A DNA stretch of 44,114 nt from Burkholderiales bacterium. GTDB lineage: Bacteria; Pseudomonadota; Gammaproteobacteria; Burkholderiales; SG8-41. A model generated the notes under the pieces. The model was given only the letters and a program-made list of their open reading frames with translations, ran no database searches and was not told the DNA's origin. The DNA lies in the NCBI GenBank assembly GCA_019744975.1, contig JAIETP010000008.1, positions 137,144 to 181,257 of the forward strand. Reading direction: 5' to 3'. Below are positions 1-8,170 of the stretch, piece after piece (position 1 is the stretch's first letter; every line of letters starts with the position of its first letter). A program made the translations under genes and the position numbers.

Positions 1-803
1 GCCTGAGTGGACGAGCAACGGACCGTTTCATTGCCCTCAACTGCGCGGCATTGCCCAAAGACCTGGCTGAAAGCATCCTGTTTGGCCACAAACGCGGTGC
101 CTTCTCGGGTGCAGTTAACGACCAACTCGGAAAATTTGAGCTAGCGGATGGCGGCACCTTGTTTCTGGACGAGTTGGGCGAGTTGCCGCAGGAGTCGCAA
201 GCAAAACTCCTCCGGGTAATTGAGGATGGCATTGTCGAGCCGATTGGTGTCAAGAAGGGGCGTCGGGTCAACGTGCGTATTGTCGCGGCAACCAATGTGG
301 ACCTGCGCAAGGCTGTGAAGCAGAAAAAGTTCAGGGACGATCTCTATTTCCGGTTGAATGTCGGTCAGGTTATTTTGCCGCCGCTTAGAGCGCGGGTGAG
401 TGATATACCAAAACTGGCACTGTCGATTCTCGGTCGGTTGAACGAAACCATCCGACAGCCCAAGCGTCTTTCGATCAGTGCGCTGAAAGCATTGGAGCGG
501 CACCCATGGCCCGGCAACGTGCGTGAGTTGGGCAATGTCATCGAGCGGGCGGTTTTGCTCACCAAACGGGAATCCATCGAAGAGAGCGATCTCGACTTTG
601 CGAGGGACGGTGACGACACGTCCGGAGAGTTTCCGGTCCCTGATTTTGCGGATGGTTTTTCCATGGAAAGCTATCTCGCCGGAACTCGAAAGCAACTCGT
701 CGCGCGTGCACTTGAGCTGTCCGACGGAAACAAGAGTCGGGCCGCCCGCCTGCTGGGCGTTACGCCGCAGGCTATTCATAAGTTCCTGGGCAAGCCGGGT
801 TGA
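1..803 (+). CDS. sigma-54-dependent transcriptional activator (bEBP), 3' part only
   Basis: The gene enters from the left edge; its reading frame is open from base 3. The visible part is the second half of an AAA+ sigma-54 activator domain followed by a DNA-binding domain. The sigma-54 contact loop reads GAFSGA (usual GAFTGA). Walker B follows as GGTLFLDELGEL, then DDLYFRLN in the arginine-finger region and the WPGNVREL motif. The C-terminus is a Fis-type helix-turn-helix (GNKSRAARLLGVTPQAIHKF). Walker A and any N-terminal sensor domain lie outside the window, so the signal is unknown. A palindrome and a sigma-54 promoter lie just behind the stop codon. I infer that the protein activates the nuclease/restriction operon downstream. 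The family assignment is secure; the target is inference. Confidence 0.93.
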   Translation, partial: LSGRATDRFIALNCAALPKDLAESILFGHKRGAFSGAVNDQLGKFELADGGTLFLDELGELPQESQAKLLRVIEDGIVEPIGVKKGRRVNVRIVAATNVDLRKAVKQKKFRDDLYFRLNVGQVILPPLRARVSDIPKLALSILGRLNETIRQPKRLSISALKALERHPWPGNVRELGNVIERAVLLTKRESIEESDLDFARDGDDTSGEFPVPDFADGFSMESYLAGTRKQLVARALELSDGNKSRAARLLGVTPQAIHKFLGKPG

Positions 804-814
804 TCTTCAACTGA

Positions 815-834
815 TGTTGAGTAGGGACTCAACA
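815..834. promoter_or_regulatory. perfect palindrome, candidate upstream activating sequence (UAS)
   Basis: TGTTGAGT-AGGG-ACTCAACA has two perfect 8-bp arms with a 4-bp spacer. A further half-site, TTCAAC at 806-811, pairs with GTTGA at 816-820, giving three related half-sites in a row. The -24 element lies about 82 bp downstream, a normal distance for an enhancer bound by a Fis-type bEBP. A transcription terminator is less likely because no T-run follows on either side. Confidence 0.65.
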
Positions 835-873
835 AAGGTTTAAATTCGCTGTGTGTGCGCGAAAAAGAATTTA

Positions 874-891
874 TATAAGTATTTGTTTTTA
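874..891 (-). promoter_or_regulatory. IHF-like AT-rich site; left copy of an 18-bp inverted repeat
   Basis: The minus strand reads TAAAAACAAATACTTATA. Its core at 876-888 (AAACAAATACTTA) matches the IHF consensus WATCAANNNNTTR with one mismatch and has an A-tract beside it. It sits between the palindrome and the -24 box, where IHF bends DNA in many sigma-54 promoters. The same 18 bases occur in the opposite orientation at 9157-9174, beyond the end of the operon. Confidence 0.5.
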
Positions 892-916
892 AACGACATT
901 TTATTTTTCGCTGAGC

Positions 917-932
917 TGGCATCCCTGTTGCT
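917..932 (+). promoter_or_regulatory. sigma-54 (-24/-12) promoter of the nuclease/restriction operon
   Basis: TGGCATCCCTGTTGCT matches the TGGCACG-N4-TTGCW consensus. The GG (918-919) and GC (930-931) dinucleotides are separated by exactly 10 bp. Transcription would start near 943, leaving a leader of about 27 bases before the ATG at 971. The upstream gene encodes a sigma-54 activator and a palindrome lies at UAS distance, so three independent signals agree. Not shown experimentally. Confidence 0.75.
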
Positions 933-970
933 AAGTAAGAGGCAGGCACTTAACTTACAGGAGCACAGTG

Positions 971-1264
971 ATGAATACGTTCCAGGTGGTTCGTGTGGTG
1001 GATGGTGATACGTTTGATGTCAGCCCGGGTTGGACATGGGGGGGTAGCAATGGCAACCGCGTTCGGCCAGCCGGTTATGACGCAGCAGAGATTAGCGCGG
1101 CCGGAGGGGCAACCGCTACGGCCAAGTTGTCTAGCCTTATCCTCGGGCGATCGGTTCAACTCGGTAATGCACATACGATCGATCGCGGGCGGTTGGTTTG
1201 CGAAGTCTTTTTTGATGGCAGGAATCTGGCTGAATATTTCAAGAGACGAACGCCTCATTACTGA
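971..1264 (+). CDS. small SNase-like (thermonuclease-fold) protein
   Basis: A 97-residue protein with a compact staphylococcal-nuclease fold. VVRVVDGDTFDV (6-17) is the typical opening strand pair. R32 and E40 in RPAGYDAAE keep the R-x7-E spacing of the catalytic Arg35/Glu43 of S. aureus nuclease, and R74 in IDRGR matches Arg87. There is no signal peptide, so it should stay in the cytoplasm, unlike classical secreted nucleases. The ATG at 971 is chosen because AGGAG (959-963) lies 7 bases before it; a GTG at 968 is too close. It is the first gene behind the sigma-54 promoter and ends 17 bases before hsdR. A DNA- or RNA-degrading accessory role in defence is inference. Confidence 0.75.
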   Translation: MNTFQVVRVVDGDTFDVSPGWTWGGSNGNRVRPAGYDAAEISAAGGATATAKLSSLILGRSVQLGNAHTIDRGRLVCEVFFDGRNLAEYFKRRTPHY

Positions 1265-1281
1265 GGCTGAAATGGCGACCG

Positions 1282-3531
1282 TTGGCGAATAACGCAAAAG
1301 AGACAGACGCGCGCATCCTGATCGACGACCAGCTTCGTCAGGTCGGCTGGGATCCTGCGGACAAGTCTCAGGTGGGAACCGAAATCTGGATATCTCATGA
1401 CTCGTTCAAGGCACAAGCGCCGTCCGGCGAGACCACTGTTTTGTCCACGGGTTCTGCTGGTGGAGCTGCCGACTATGTGTTGTATGACCAGCGTGGACGC
1501 CCGCTGGCAGTCATCGAAGCCAAAAAGCAGGCGATTCAGCCTTACGTTGCCAAGCATCAGGCGCTGCCTTATGCGAAAGGGCTCAATGCGCCGTTCATTT
1601 TTCTGACCAACGGCGAACTGATCTATTTCTGGGATTACCAGAACGACGACGCGCGTATCGTCAATTCATTCTATTCGCGCCGCGATCTGGAGCGCCTGGT
1701 GGAAATGCGGGCCAATCGCAAGGCCATGGCCACCATTCCGATTCCCGACACTTATCAGCGCCAGGGTGAAACCCGCTCGGTGCGACCGTATCAGCAGGAA
1801 GCCATGCAGGCGCTCGACCGGACTGTCGAGCTGGGCAAGCGGCGCTTCCTGATCGAACTGCCGACAGGCTGCGGCAAGACCGATCTGATTTGCCTCTATC
1901 TGAAGCGGCTGCTGCAGTCGGGGCACGCCGAGCGCATCCTCTTTCTGGTTGACCGCGATCAACTGGCCAAGCAGGCCATCGAGGCCATTCAGGATCTGCT
2001 GCCCGGTCATCCGAGCTACTGGCTCAAGTCTGGCATGGCACAGCAGCAGAAGCAGATCACGGTTTGTCTGTTGCAGACGATGCTCGGGCGCCATCAGGAA
2101 TTTAGTAGTGGTTATTTTGATGTGGTGGTGGCGGACGAATGTCATCGATCCATCTACGGCGCGTGGCAGACTTCACTAACCCATTTTGACGCGCTGCATA
2201 TTGGCTTGACGGCAACGCCGGCGATCTACATGGAGCGCAACACTTTCCAGTTCTACCACTGCAAAGACAATGCGCCGGACTTTTCCTACACCATCCAGGA
2301 AGCGTTTCGGGGCGAGTACCTCACACCCTACAAGTTTGCAACCGGGATTACCGAGGTCATCGCGGCCGGTGCCGACAAGGACGACGAGCACTACGACCCG
2401 GCCGAGTTCGAACGCAAGTGGACCAACGAGAAAACCAACCGCCTGATGATGCAGGAGTTTGACCGGTTGGCGTGGCGTGATTACAAGAGTCTCGCGTCTA
2501 AGCAGAAAATCGGTCCGGGCAAGGCGGTCGTGTTCGCCATAAGCAAACACCACGCGGCGCGCCTCGCGCAATACCTGAACGAACTGCATCCCGAACACAA
2601 AGGGCGCTACGCCGAGGTCATTACCAGCGATGTGCCCAATGCAGATGAACTGATCCGCAAGTTCAAGCAGGATGATTACCCGCAGGTGGCCGTCAGTGTC
2701 GGCATGCTCGATACGGGCTTCGACTGTCGCGAAATCCTGCACCTGGTGATGTGCCGCCGCATCCGCAGCCCGATTTTGTATCAGCAGATGCGGGGCCGGG
2801 GCACGCGCACCGCACCTCACATCGGCAAGGAAAAGTTTGTCATTTACGACTTTTTCCGCAATCACGAGTATTTCAACGATTCCGACACTGATGTGTTCTC
2901 GGGCGCCGGCGGCGGCTATCGCACTGGCGGCACCGGCCCGCGTCCGCCCACACCGCGCGAACTGATCGAACTTGGCCTGGAAGACGAGTGGCTGGAAGCG
3001 GTCAATTACATAGAAGTCGGCCCTTCGGGCGAACGCATCGACAAGCGCGACTACGTGACGGATTGGGAAACCCATGTCCGCACGCAGGCGACCGGCGATG
3101 ATTTGCTGGACAAGGTGCAGTCTGATAAGCCGCTGACCGAGGAGGAGGAAACCGAACTGGCGCAGCGCCTCAACCGGCCCGACCACTACTTCAATGAAGA
3201 AAACCTGCGCCGCGCCTATCGCAACCCGGGCGGTAATCTGATCGACTTCATCCGTGCAGCGCTGGGGAAGCTGCATATCAAGTCCAAGCCTGAACGCATC
3301 GAGGAGAACTTCCGTGCTTGGCTGGTGGCGCGCAACCTGACGCCAGAACAGGCGCAGTACCTAGCGCTGCTCAAAAACCGTGGCGTGGTCAAGGGCAAGG
3401 TCACCATCGATGACCTGTTTTCGCCGCCGCTTTCAATCCTCAATGCTGCAGGCGTGGGTATGGAATTGTTCGGTGAGCAGGGTTTGAAAGACATGGTCAA
3501 CGAACTTAACCAGTCAGTGCTCGCCGCCTGA
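1282..3531 (+). CDS. hsdR: type I restriction enzyme, R (endonuclease/translocase) subunit
   Basis: 749 residues, EcoEI-like size. The N-terminal PD-(D/E)xK nuclease core shows D64 in ADYVLYD and E79/K81 in VIEAKK. A superfamily 2 motor follows: Walker A PTGCGKT at 194-200, DECH at 285-288, TATP at 310-313, and helicase motif VI-like QQMRGRGTR further on. The last third resembles the EcoEI R C-terminal domain, which contacts the methylase. It cuts unmethylated DNA after ATP-driven translocation, in complex with HsdM and HsdS. The start is TTG; an ATG at 1272 lies in another frame and stops after seven codons. All nuclease and motor motifs are intact. It lies 24 bases ahead of hsdM in the same operon. 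Confidence 0.95.
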   Translation: MANNAKETDARILIDDQLRQVGWDPADKSQVGTEIWISHDSFKAQAPSGETTVLSTGSAGGAADYVLYDQRGRPLAVIEAKKQAIQPYVAKHQALPYAKGLNAPFIFLTNGELIYFWDYQNDDARIVNSFYSRRDLERLVEMRANRKAMATIPIPDTYQRQGETRSVRPYQQEAMQALDRTVELGKRRFLIELPTGCGKTDLICLYLKRLLQSGHAERILFLVDRDQLAKQAIEAIQDLLPGHPSYWLKSGMAQQQKQITVCLLQTMLGRHQEFSSGYFDVVVADECHRSIYGAWQTSLTHFDALHIGLTATPAIYMERNTFQFYHCKDNAPDFSYTIQEAFRGEYLTPYKFATGITEVIAAGADKDDEHYDPAEFERKWTNEKTNRLMMQEFDRLAWRDYKSLASKQKIGPGKAVVFAISKHHAARLAQYLNELHPEHKGRYAEVITSDVPNADELIRKFKQDDYPQVAVSVGMLDTGFDCREILHLVMCRRIRSPILYQQMRGRGTRTAPHIGKEKFVIYDFFRNHEYFNDSDTDVFSGAGGGYRTGGTGPRPPTPRELIELGLEDEWLEAVNYIEVGPSGERIDKRDYVTDWETHVRTQATGDDLLDKVQSDKPLTEEEETELAQRLNRPDHYFNEENLRRAYRNPGGNLIDFIRAALGKLHIKSKPERIEENFRAWLVARNLTPEQAQYLALLKNRGVVKGKVTIDDLFSPPLSILNAAGVGMELFGEQGLKDMVNELNQSVLAA

Positions 3532-3555
3532 CTTTAGTGAAACAGGAAAATTGTT

Positions 3556-5208
3556 TTGAATCAACAGCTTAGAAATAAACTCAATAAAATCACCAATGTG
3601 CTCTGGGCAGGTGGGGTCACCAATCCTGTCACTTACATTGAGCAGATTTCCTATCTGATTTTTCTCAAGTTGCTGGATGAGGAAGAAAACGACCGCGAAC
3701 TGCGGTCGCGGTTGGAGTCAGGAAAAAACGGCCACGGCAATGCAAAGCTGTTGTTTCCGGCGCAGGCTGAGCGCTATCGTTGGAGTAAGTGGCGCTTCAA
3801 GAGCGGCAACGATCTGCGCGACTTCATCCGCGATGAAGTGTTTCCGTACATGGCCTCGCTCGCCAAGGACGAGCCGGAAGTCGCGGAATACTTCCGTGAT
3901 GCTGTTCTGGAGATCGTCGATCCCAACGTGCTCAAGGAGGTTATCGACGAAATCGACGGTTTCGAATTCCGCAAACTCGGCCCCGACGTCAAAGGCGATA
4001 TTTTCGAATACCTGCTGACGCACCTGGGCTCCAGCGCGCTCAATGGTCAGTTCCGTACGCCGCGCCAGATTCGTGCCTTCATGGTCGAGATGACCGATCC
4101 CGACGTCGGCGACTCAATGTTTGACCCGGCCTGCGGCACGGCGGGTTTCCTGATCGACGCGGTAGACTACCTGCTCGCCAAGTATTCCGACCACGTCAGT
4201 GAATACCCGATCTACGGTGAGGACTGGCTGGAGAAAAAAGGTAAATCGCTGGAAGAGCTGCGGAAGGAAATGCCGCGCCTGCAGACCTACCGCAAGGGCG
4301 CCGGTGAGAAAATTCCCGACTGGAGTCTGCTGGAGGCTTCGGTGTTTGGCACCGATGTATCGCGCCAGATGATCCGTATCAGCATGATGAACCTGGTGTT
4401 GCACGGCATTCGTCACGCCCAGCTCAAACGTGCCAATTCACTGTCCGACATGGGCGGCTTGTCCGAGGATGATCTGCGCCGGCGCTACAAGGTCATCCTG
4501 GCCAATCCGCCGTTTGCCGGGCAGCTACCCAAAGACTCCATTCGTGCTGACCTGCCGACCAACAGCAAGAAAAGCGAGTTGCTGTTTTTGTCATTGATGA
4601 TGCAGCATCTTGCACCCGGTGGGCGCTGTGCGGTGGTAGTGCCGGAAGGACTCCTGTTTGGCTCCACTGGAGCGCACGTGGAATTGCGCAAGAAGCTGGT
4701 TACCGAATTTGATCTGCTCGCGGTTGTCAGCCTGCCTGCCGGCGTGTTCAAGCCCTACGCTGGCGTGAAGACCGCCGTGCTGGTGTTCCGCAGGCCGGCG
4801 ACCGAATCGGCGAAGCGGTTGGACAAAGTCTGGTTCTACGAGGTGCGAAACGACGGCTATGACCCGGACAAGATTACTGGCGGCGGGCGCGTCGAAACCC
4901 CGGAGAAGAACGATATTCCTGGGCTGCTCGCGCAGTGGAAGGCGTGGAAGGCGAGCGGTTTTTCCGCGCCGCCGGGACTGGAGGCCAACGCGCTGCAGCC
5001 GCATGGAAGTGCCGCGCCGACCTGCTGGTGGACCACGCGCGAAAGACTTGGTGAGGCGGATTACAACCTTGGCGCTGGGCAGTGGAAGCCGCGCGTAGCT
5101 GAAAATGCCAGCAACGAAGACCCAAGTAAGCTCGTGGAGGACGTGCTGAAGGACTACCGGTCGGTAGTGGCAGGACTAGAAAAACTACATTCCGAGTTTG
5201 CCAAATGA
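3556..5208 (+). CDS. hsdM: type I restriction-modification system, M (adenine methyltransferase) subunit
   Basis: 550 residues. The N-terminal HsdM helical domain (about 5-150) begins with NKLNKITNVLW. The N6-adenine methyltransferase domain follows, with SAM-binding motif I FDPACGTAGF (189-198) and catalytic motif IV NPPF (317-320). It transfers methyl groups to adenine in the bipartite site read by HsdS and is also needed for restriction. The start is TTG at 3556, 8 bases behind AGGA (3544-3547). Its stop codon overlaps the hsdS start (ATGA), which suggests translational coupling and fixed stoichiometry. No disrupted motif is visible, so the methylase should be active whenever the operon is expressed. 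Confidence 0.97.
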   Translation: MNQQLRNKLNKITNVLWAGGVTNPVTYIEQISYLIFLKLLDEEENDRELRSRLESGKNGHGNAKLLFPAQAERYRWSKWRFKSGNDLRDFIRDEVFPYMASLAKDEPEVAEYFRDAVLEIVDPNVLKEVIDEIDGFEFRKLGPDVKGDIFEYLLTHLGSSALNGQFRTPRQIRAFMVEMTDPDVGDSMFDPACGTAGFLIDAVDYLLAKYSDHVSEYPIYGEDWLEKKGKSLEELRKEMPRLQTYRKGAGEKIPDWSLLEASVFGTDVSRQMIRISMMNLVLHGIRHAQLKRANSLSDMGGLSEDDLRRRYKVILANPPFAGQLPKDSIRADLPTNSKKSELLFLSLMMQHLAPGGRCAVVVPEGLLFGSTGAHVELRKKLVTEFDLLAVVSLPAGVFKPYAGVKTAVLVFRRPATESAKRLDKVWFYEVRNDGYDPDKITGGGRVETPEKNDIPGLLAQWKAWKASGFSAPPGLEANALQPHGSAAPTCWWTTRERLGEADYNLGAGQWKPRVAENASNEDPSKLVEDVLKDYRSVVAGLEKLHSEFAK

Positions 5209-6479
5209 TGTGGCCGGAGGTTTCGATTGCTAATTTTTGCCAAACCGGTAGCGGAGGCACACCAAGTCGTAGCAATACGAATTATTACGGGGGCACGATT
5301 CCTTGGATTAAATCAGGTGAGTTACGTGATGAACCTCTTCGTGCAACGGAGGAATTCATCACTGAACAGGCGTTGAAAGATAGCAGTGCAAAGATTGTTC
5401 CGGCTGGTGCAATCTTAATTGCCATGTATGGCGCGACGGTTGGACGAACTGCATTGCTTGAGTTTGAGGCAACAACGAACCAAGCAGTTTGCTTTGTAAT
5501 ACCTGACAGTCGAATTGCCATAGGGCGATATGTTTGGTATGCGATGCGTGCCAATTATGAAAGTTTGCTATCTAAGCGTGTTGGTGGTGCGCAGCCGAAC
5601 ATTAGTCAGCAGATCATTAAAAACGTAAGGCTTCCAATCCCTTCGCTCTCTGAGCAATCCCGTATTGTCGAGCTTCTCGACGAAGCGGATCGTCTGCGCA
5701 AGCTGAGTTGCGAACTAGACGACAAGGTCTCCCGAATCCTGCCTGCGCTATTTCTCAAAATGTTTGGCGACCCGGCGACGAATCCGATGGGGTGGGCGCC
5801 GAAGCGGCTTGGGGAACTCGCTGACGACAAGCCCGAATACGGAGCAAATGCTAGTGCTTGTGCTGCATCTGAGGGAAAGCCCCGCTATGTCCGTATCACC
5901 GATATCCGCGAGAACGGGGTCTTATCTGACAAGGGTGTAGTTTCGCTAGATTTGGAAGACTATGGCCGCTATATGCTTGCTGAGGGTGATGTTTTGTTTG
6001 CTCGTAGTGGTAACACCGTTGGCAAGACATATATCTATCGTCTTGATGACGGAGCATGCGCCTACGCGGGCTATCTGATCCGTTTTCGATTCCGGTTAGG
6101 TGGCACCGATCCTTGGTTCATTTTTGGTCTCACACGCACCGCGTATTATCGTGGATGGGTTGAGTCGCATAAGCGGGTAGCTGGGCAGCCGAATATAAAC
6201 GGTCAGGAGTATGCAGGCCTACTGGTCCCTGAACCACCCCTCGCTCTTCAACAGCGTTTTGGGGCGTTAGCTCGATCAATGGAGTCCATCGTTTCGCAAG
6301 CCAGTCGTGCCAATGAAAATCTGGAAGCATTATTCGATACGTTGCTTCAGCGTGCTTTCTCAGGTCAACTCACCGCCAAATGGCGCGAAGCGCACATGAA
6401 GGAACTGCTGACCGAGATGGAAGATCAAGCGCGAGTTTTGAACATTCCATTGCCGAAAGAGCTGGAGGCGACGGCATGA
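5205..6479 (+). CDS. hsdS: type I restriction-modification system, S (specificity) subunit
   Basis: 424 residues with the two-target-recognition-domain layout: TRD1 about 1-150, a coiled-coil conserved region about 150-190 (EQSRIVELLDEADRLRKL), TRD2 about 190-355, and a distal conserved helix about 355-400 ending LLQRAFSGQL. Each TRD should read one half of a bipartite DNA site; the site cannot be predicted from sequence alone. The beginning is more AT-rich than hsdM, as usual for exchanged TRDs. Two ATGs occur in a row (5205, 5208); the first overlaps the hsdM stop. The last four bases overlap the next gene's ATG. There is one hsdS only, with no inverted partial copies, so no sign of phase-variable shuffling. 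Confidence 0.95.
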   Translation: MMWPEVSIANFCQTGSGGTPSRSNTNYYGGTIPWIKSGELRDEPLRATEEFITEQALKDSSAKIVPAGAILIAMYGATVGRTALLEFEATTNQAVCFVIPDSRIAIGRYVWYAMRANYESLLSKRVGGAQPNISQQIIKNVRLPIPSLSEQSRIVELLDEADRLRKLSCELDDKVSRILPALFLKMFGDPATNPMGWAPKRLGELADDKPEYGANASACAASEGKPRYVRITDIRENGVLSDKGVVSLDLEDYGRYMLAEGDVLFARSGNTVGKTYIYRLDDGACAYAGYLIRFRFRLGGTDPWFIFGLTRTAYYRGWVESHKRVAGQPNINGQEYAGLLVPEPPLALQQRFGALARSMESIVSQASRANENLEALFDTLLQRAFSGQLTAKWREAHMKELLTEMEDQARVLNIPLPKELEATA

Positions 6480-8170
6480 CTCGCCGCCTCGCAGCGCTGC
6501 GTGTGGGCAATTTCAAGGCCTTTGCCGAAACCCAGCGCATTCCCCTCAAGCCCATTACGCTGATCTTCGGCCCGAACAGCGCGGGCAAGTCCAGCTTTAT
6601 CCACAGCTTGGCGCTCGCGCATGAGGCGCATCGGAAAGGTCTGCTCGACGTTTTCCGTACGGAACTAGGCGGCACGTCCATTGATCTCGGTGGGTTCCGG
6701 CAGTACGTGCACAAAACCGATCGCGGTAACCGGGTGGAGTGGGCTGCCGAACTGGATGTGGCACAAATGCCGCCTGCACTTGCTGGCCGAATGGCCAACA
6801 CAAAGCGCGTGACCGTCTCCTTACTGTTTGGTCTTGAGGGTGAGCTGGATTTGGACGAACTGATGGGCGAAACCAGCGTTTATTCCGACAAGCTTGACAA
6901 AGAGTCTGATTCGAAAGTCGTAGTGATGTATTACGAGCTACTGGCCGACGGCCAAAGCCTGGCAAAGATGAGCCGGCGGCGTGACGGTACCTTGCGACTG
7001 GACAGTCTGGATCGGGATCATCCTGTGTTCCGACAAGTTATTGACGCCATCATCGAAGTGTCCACGGCGCAAAATCCGGATTCCGCCAGAGCCATCTTGG
7101 TTGAGGCGGTAGATGCTTTGGTTCCTGAGATTTCGGCGCAAGTCATAAATTTCTTACCCAAGATAAATCTCCCTGAGCGTGATGGAGGTTTAATAGCCGA
7201 TGCGATGCTTCAGCCAATAAGCCGCGACAATCGGGCAGACGATCTGGCGAATGCTGCACAGCTTTTTTTCCCAAGGGCGCTCAGTGACATTGTCAACGGT
7301 TTAAACGATCTGGTGCGCGAGGAGCTGGATACGTTGGTTTACCTCGGACCGCTACGTTCGTTTCCGCCGCGTCATATGGCGTTCGCTGAACACGATGACA
7401 AAAACTGGAAGGCTGGCGGTGGTTATGCTTGGGATGTGGTACGTGCTGATAAGGCCGTGCGTGATGCAGTGAACACGTGGCTGGGTTCACCCATCATGAA
7501 AACGCCTTATCGGCTGGCGGTCAGAACCTTGTTTGCTCTGGATCAGATGGCATCGCCGCTAGCGACGGAACTGGACGAGCTTGCTGAACGCATGAATGTC
7601 ATGCCGAATCCTGACGCCGACATCGGCTATTCCGCCGAAATTGATAATTCAGACAAGGAGGCGCGGCAGATACTTCAGGCGATGCGCAAGTCGAATGTCG
7701 ATCGTGTGACTGAGTTGGCATTGGTTGACGAGCGGACCAAAACGGTGGTGTCGCACCGTGATGTGGGTATTGGCATATCGCAGGTGCTACCGGTTCTCGT
7801 GACCGCTTTCGCCTCGCGTAACCGTATTGTGGCTATGGAGCAGCCGGAGATTCATCTTCATCCCGCGTTGCAGGCCGAGTTAGCAGATGTGTTTCTGGAG
7901 TCAGCGCTGGGCGAGCGCCAGAATACTTTTGTGCTGGAAACGCATAGCGAACATTTGGTACTTCGGCTTCTGCGGCGCATCCGGGAAACTGCTGATGGTG
8001 AACTGCCTGAAGGTATGCAATCCATCCGGCCAGAAGATATTTGTATTGTCTATGTGCAGCCAGGCCAAAAGGGTTCGTCTGTAGTCGAAATTCCGGTCAC
8101 TTCGGACGGCGATTTCTCTGGTTCTTGGCCGGAGGGGTTTTTTGCAGAACGGGCAAAAGAGCTTTTCTAA
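6476..8170 (+). CDS. AAA/ABC-type ATPase with DUF3696-like C-terminus
   Basis: 564 residues of the SMC/ABC-like ATPase group found in many defence loci. Walker A is GPNSAGKSS (32-40). After a long insert comes the signature-like GIGISQVLPVL, then Walker B RIVAMEQPEIHLHP with E455/E458, and an H-loop region ETHSEHL (488-494). The tail (WPEGFF near the end) resembles the DUF3696 module. The ATG overlaps the hsdS stop by four bases and the stop overlaps the next start, so it is co-translated with both neighbours. Such ATPases often act as sensors or regulators of a partner effector; here the next gene is the natural partner. No TOPRIM domain is seen, so it is not a full OLD nuclease. The exact role is unknown. 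Confidence 0.85.
   Translation: MTRRLAALRVGNFKAFAETQRIPLKPITLIFGPNSAGKSSFIHSLALAHEAHRKGLLDVFRTELGGTSIDLGGFRQYVHKTDRGNRVEWAAELDVAQMPPALAGRMANTKRVTVSLLFGLEGELDLDELMGETSVYSDKLDKESDSKVVVMYYELLADGQSLAKMSRRRDGTLRLDSLDRDHPVFRQVIDAIIEVSTAQNPDSARAILVEAVDALVPEISAQVINFLPKINLPERDGGLIADAMLQPISRDNRADDLANAAQLFFPRALSDIVNGLNDLVREELDTLVYLGPLRSFPPRHMAFAEHDDKNWKAGGGYAWDVVRADKAVRDAVNTWLGSPIMKTPYRLAVRTLFALDQMASPLATELDELAERMNVMPNPDADIGYSAEIDNSDKEARQILQAMRKSNVDRVTELALVDERTKTVVSHRDVGIGISQVLPVLVTAFASRNRIVAMEQPEIHLHPALQAELADVFLESALGERQNTFVLETHSEHLVLRLLRRIRETADGELPEGMQSIRPEDICIVYVQPGQKGSSVVEIPVTSDGDFSGSWPEGFFAERAKELF

Noticed and set aside
815-834. The palindrome as terminator of the activator gene
   Set aside because: No T-run follows on either strand and the site fits UAS geometry better.
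1272-1292. ATG start and possible frameshift ahead of hsdR
   Set aside because: The ATG frame stops after six residues; the TTG at 1282 gives a normal HsdR N-terminus, so no frameshift is needed.
2176-3276. Long open frame on the minus strand across hsdR
   Set aside because: It is a shadow of a GC-rich gene; hsdR has intact motifs over the same stretch.
5205-6479. Phase-variable hsdS with silent partial copies
   Set aside because: Only one hsdS is present, with no inverted TRD copies or recombinase gene nearby.
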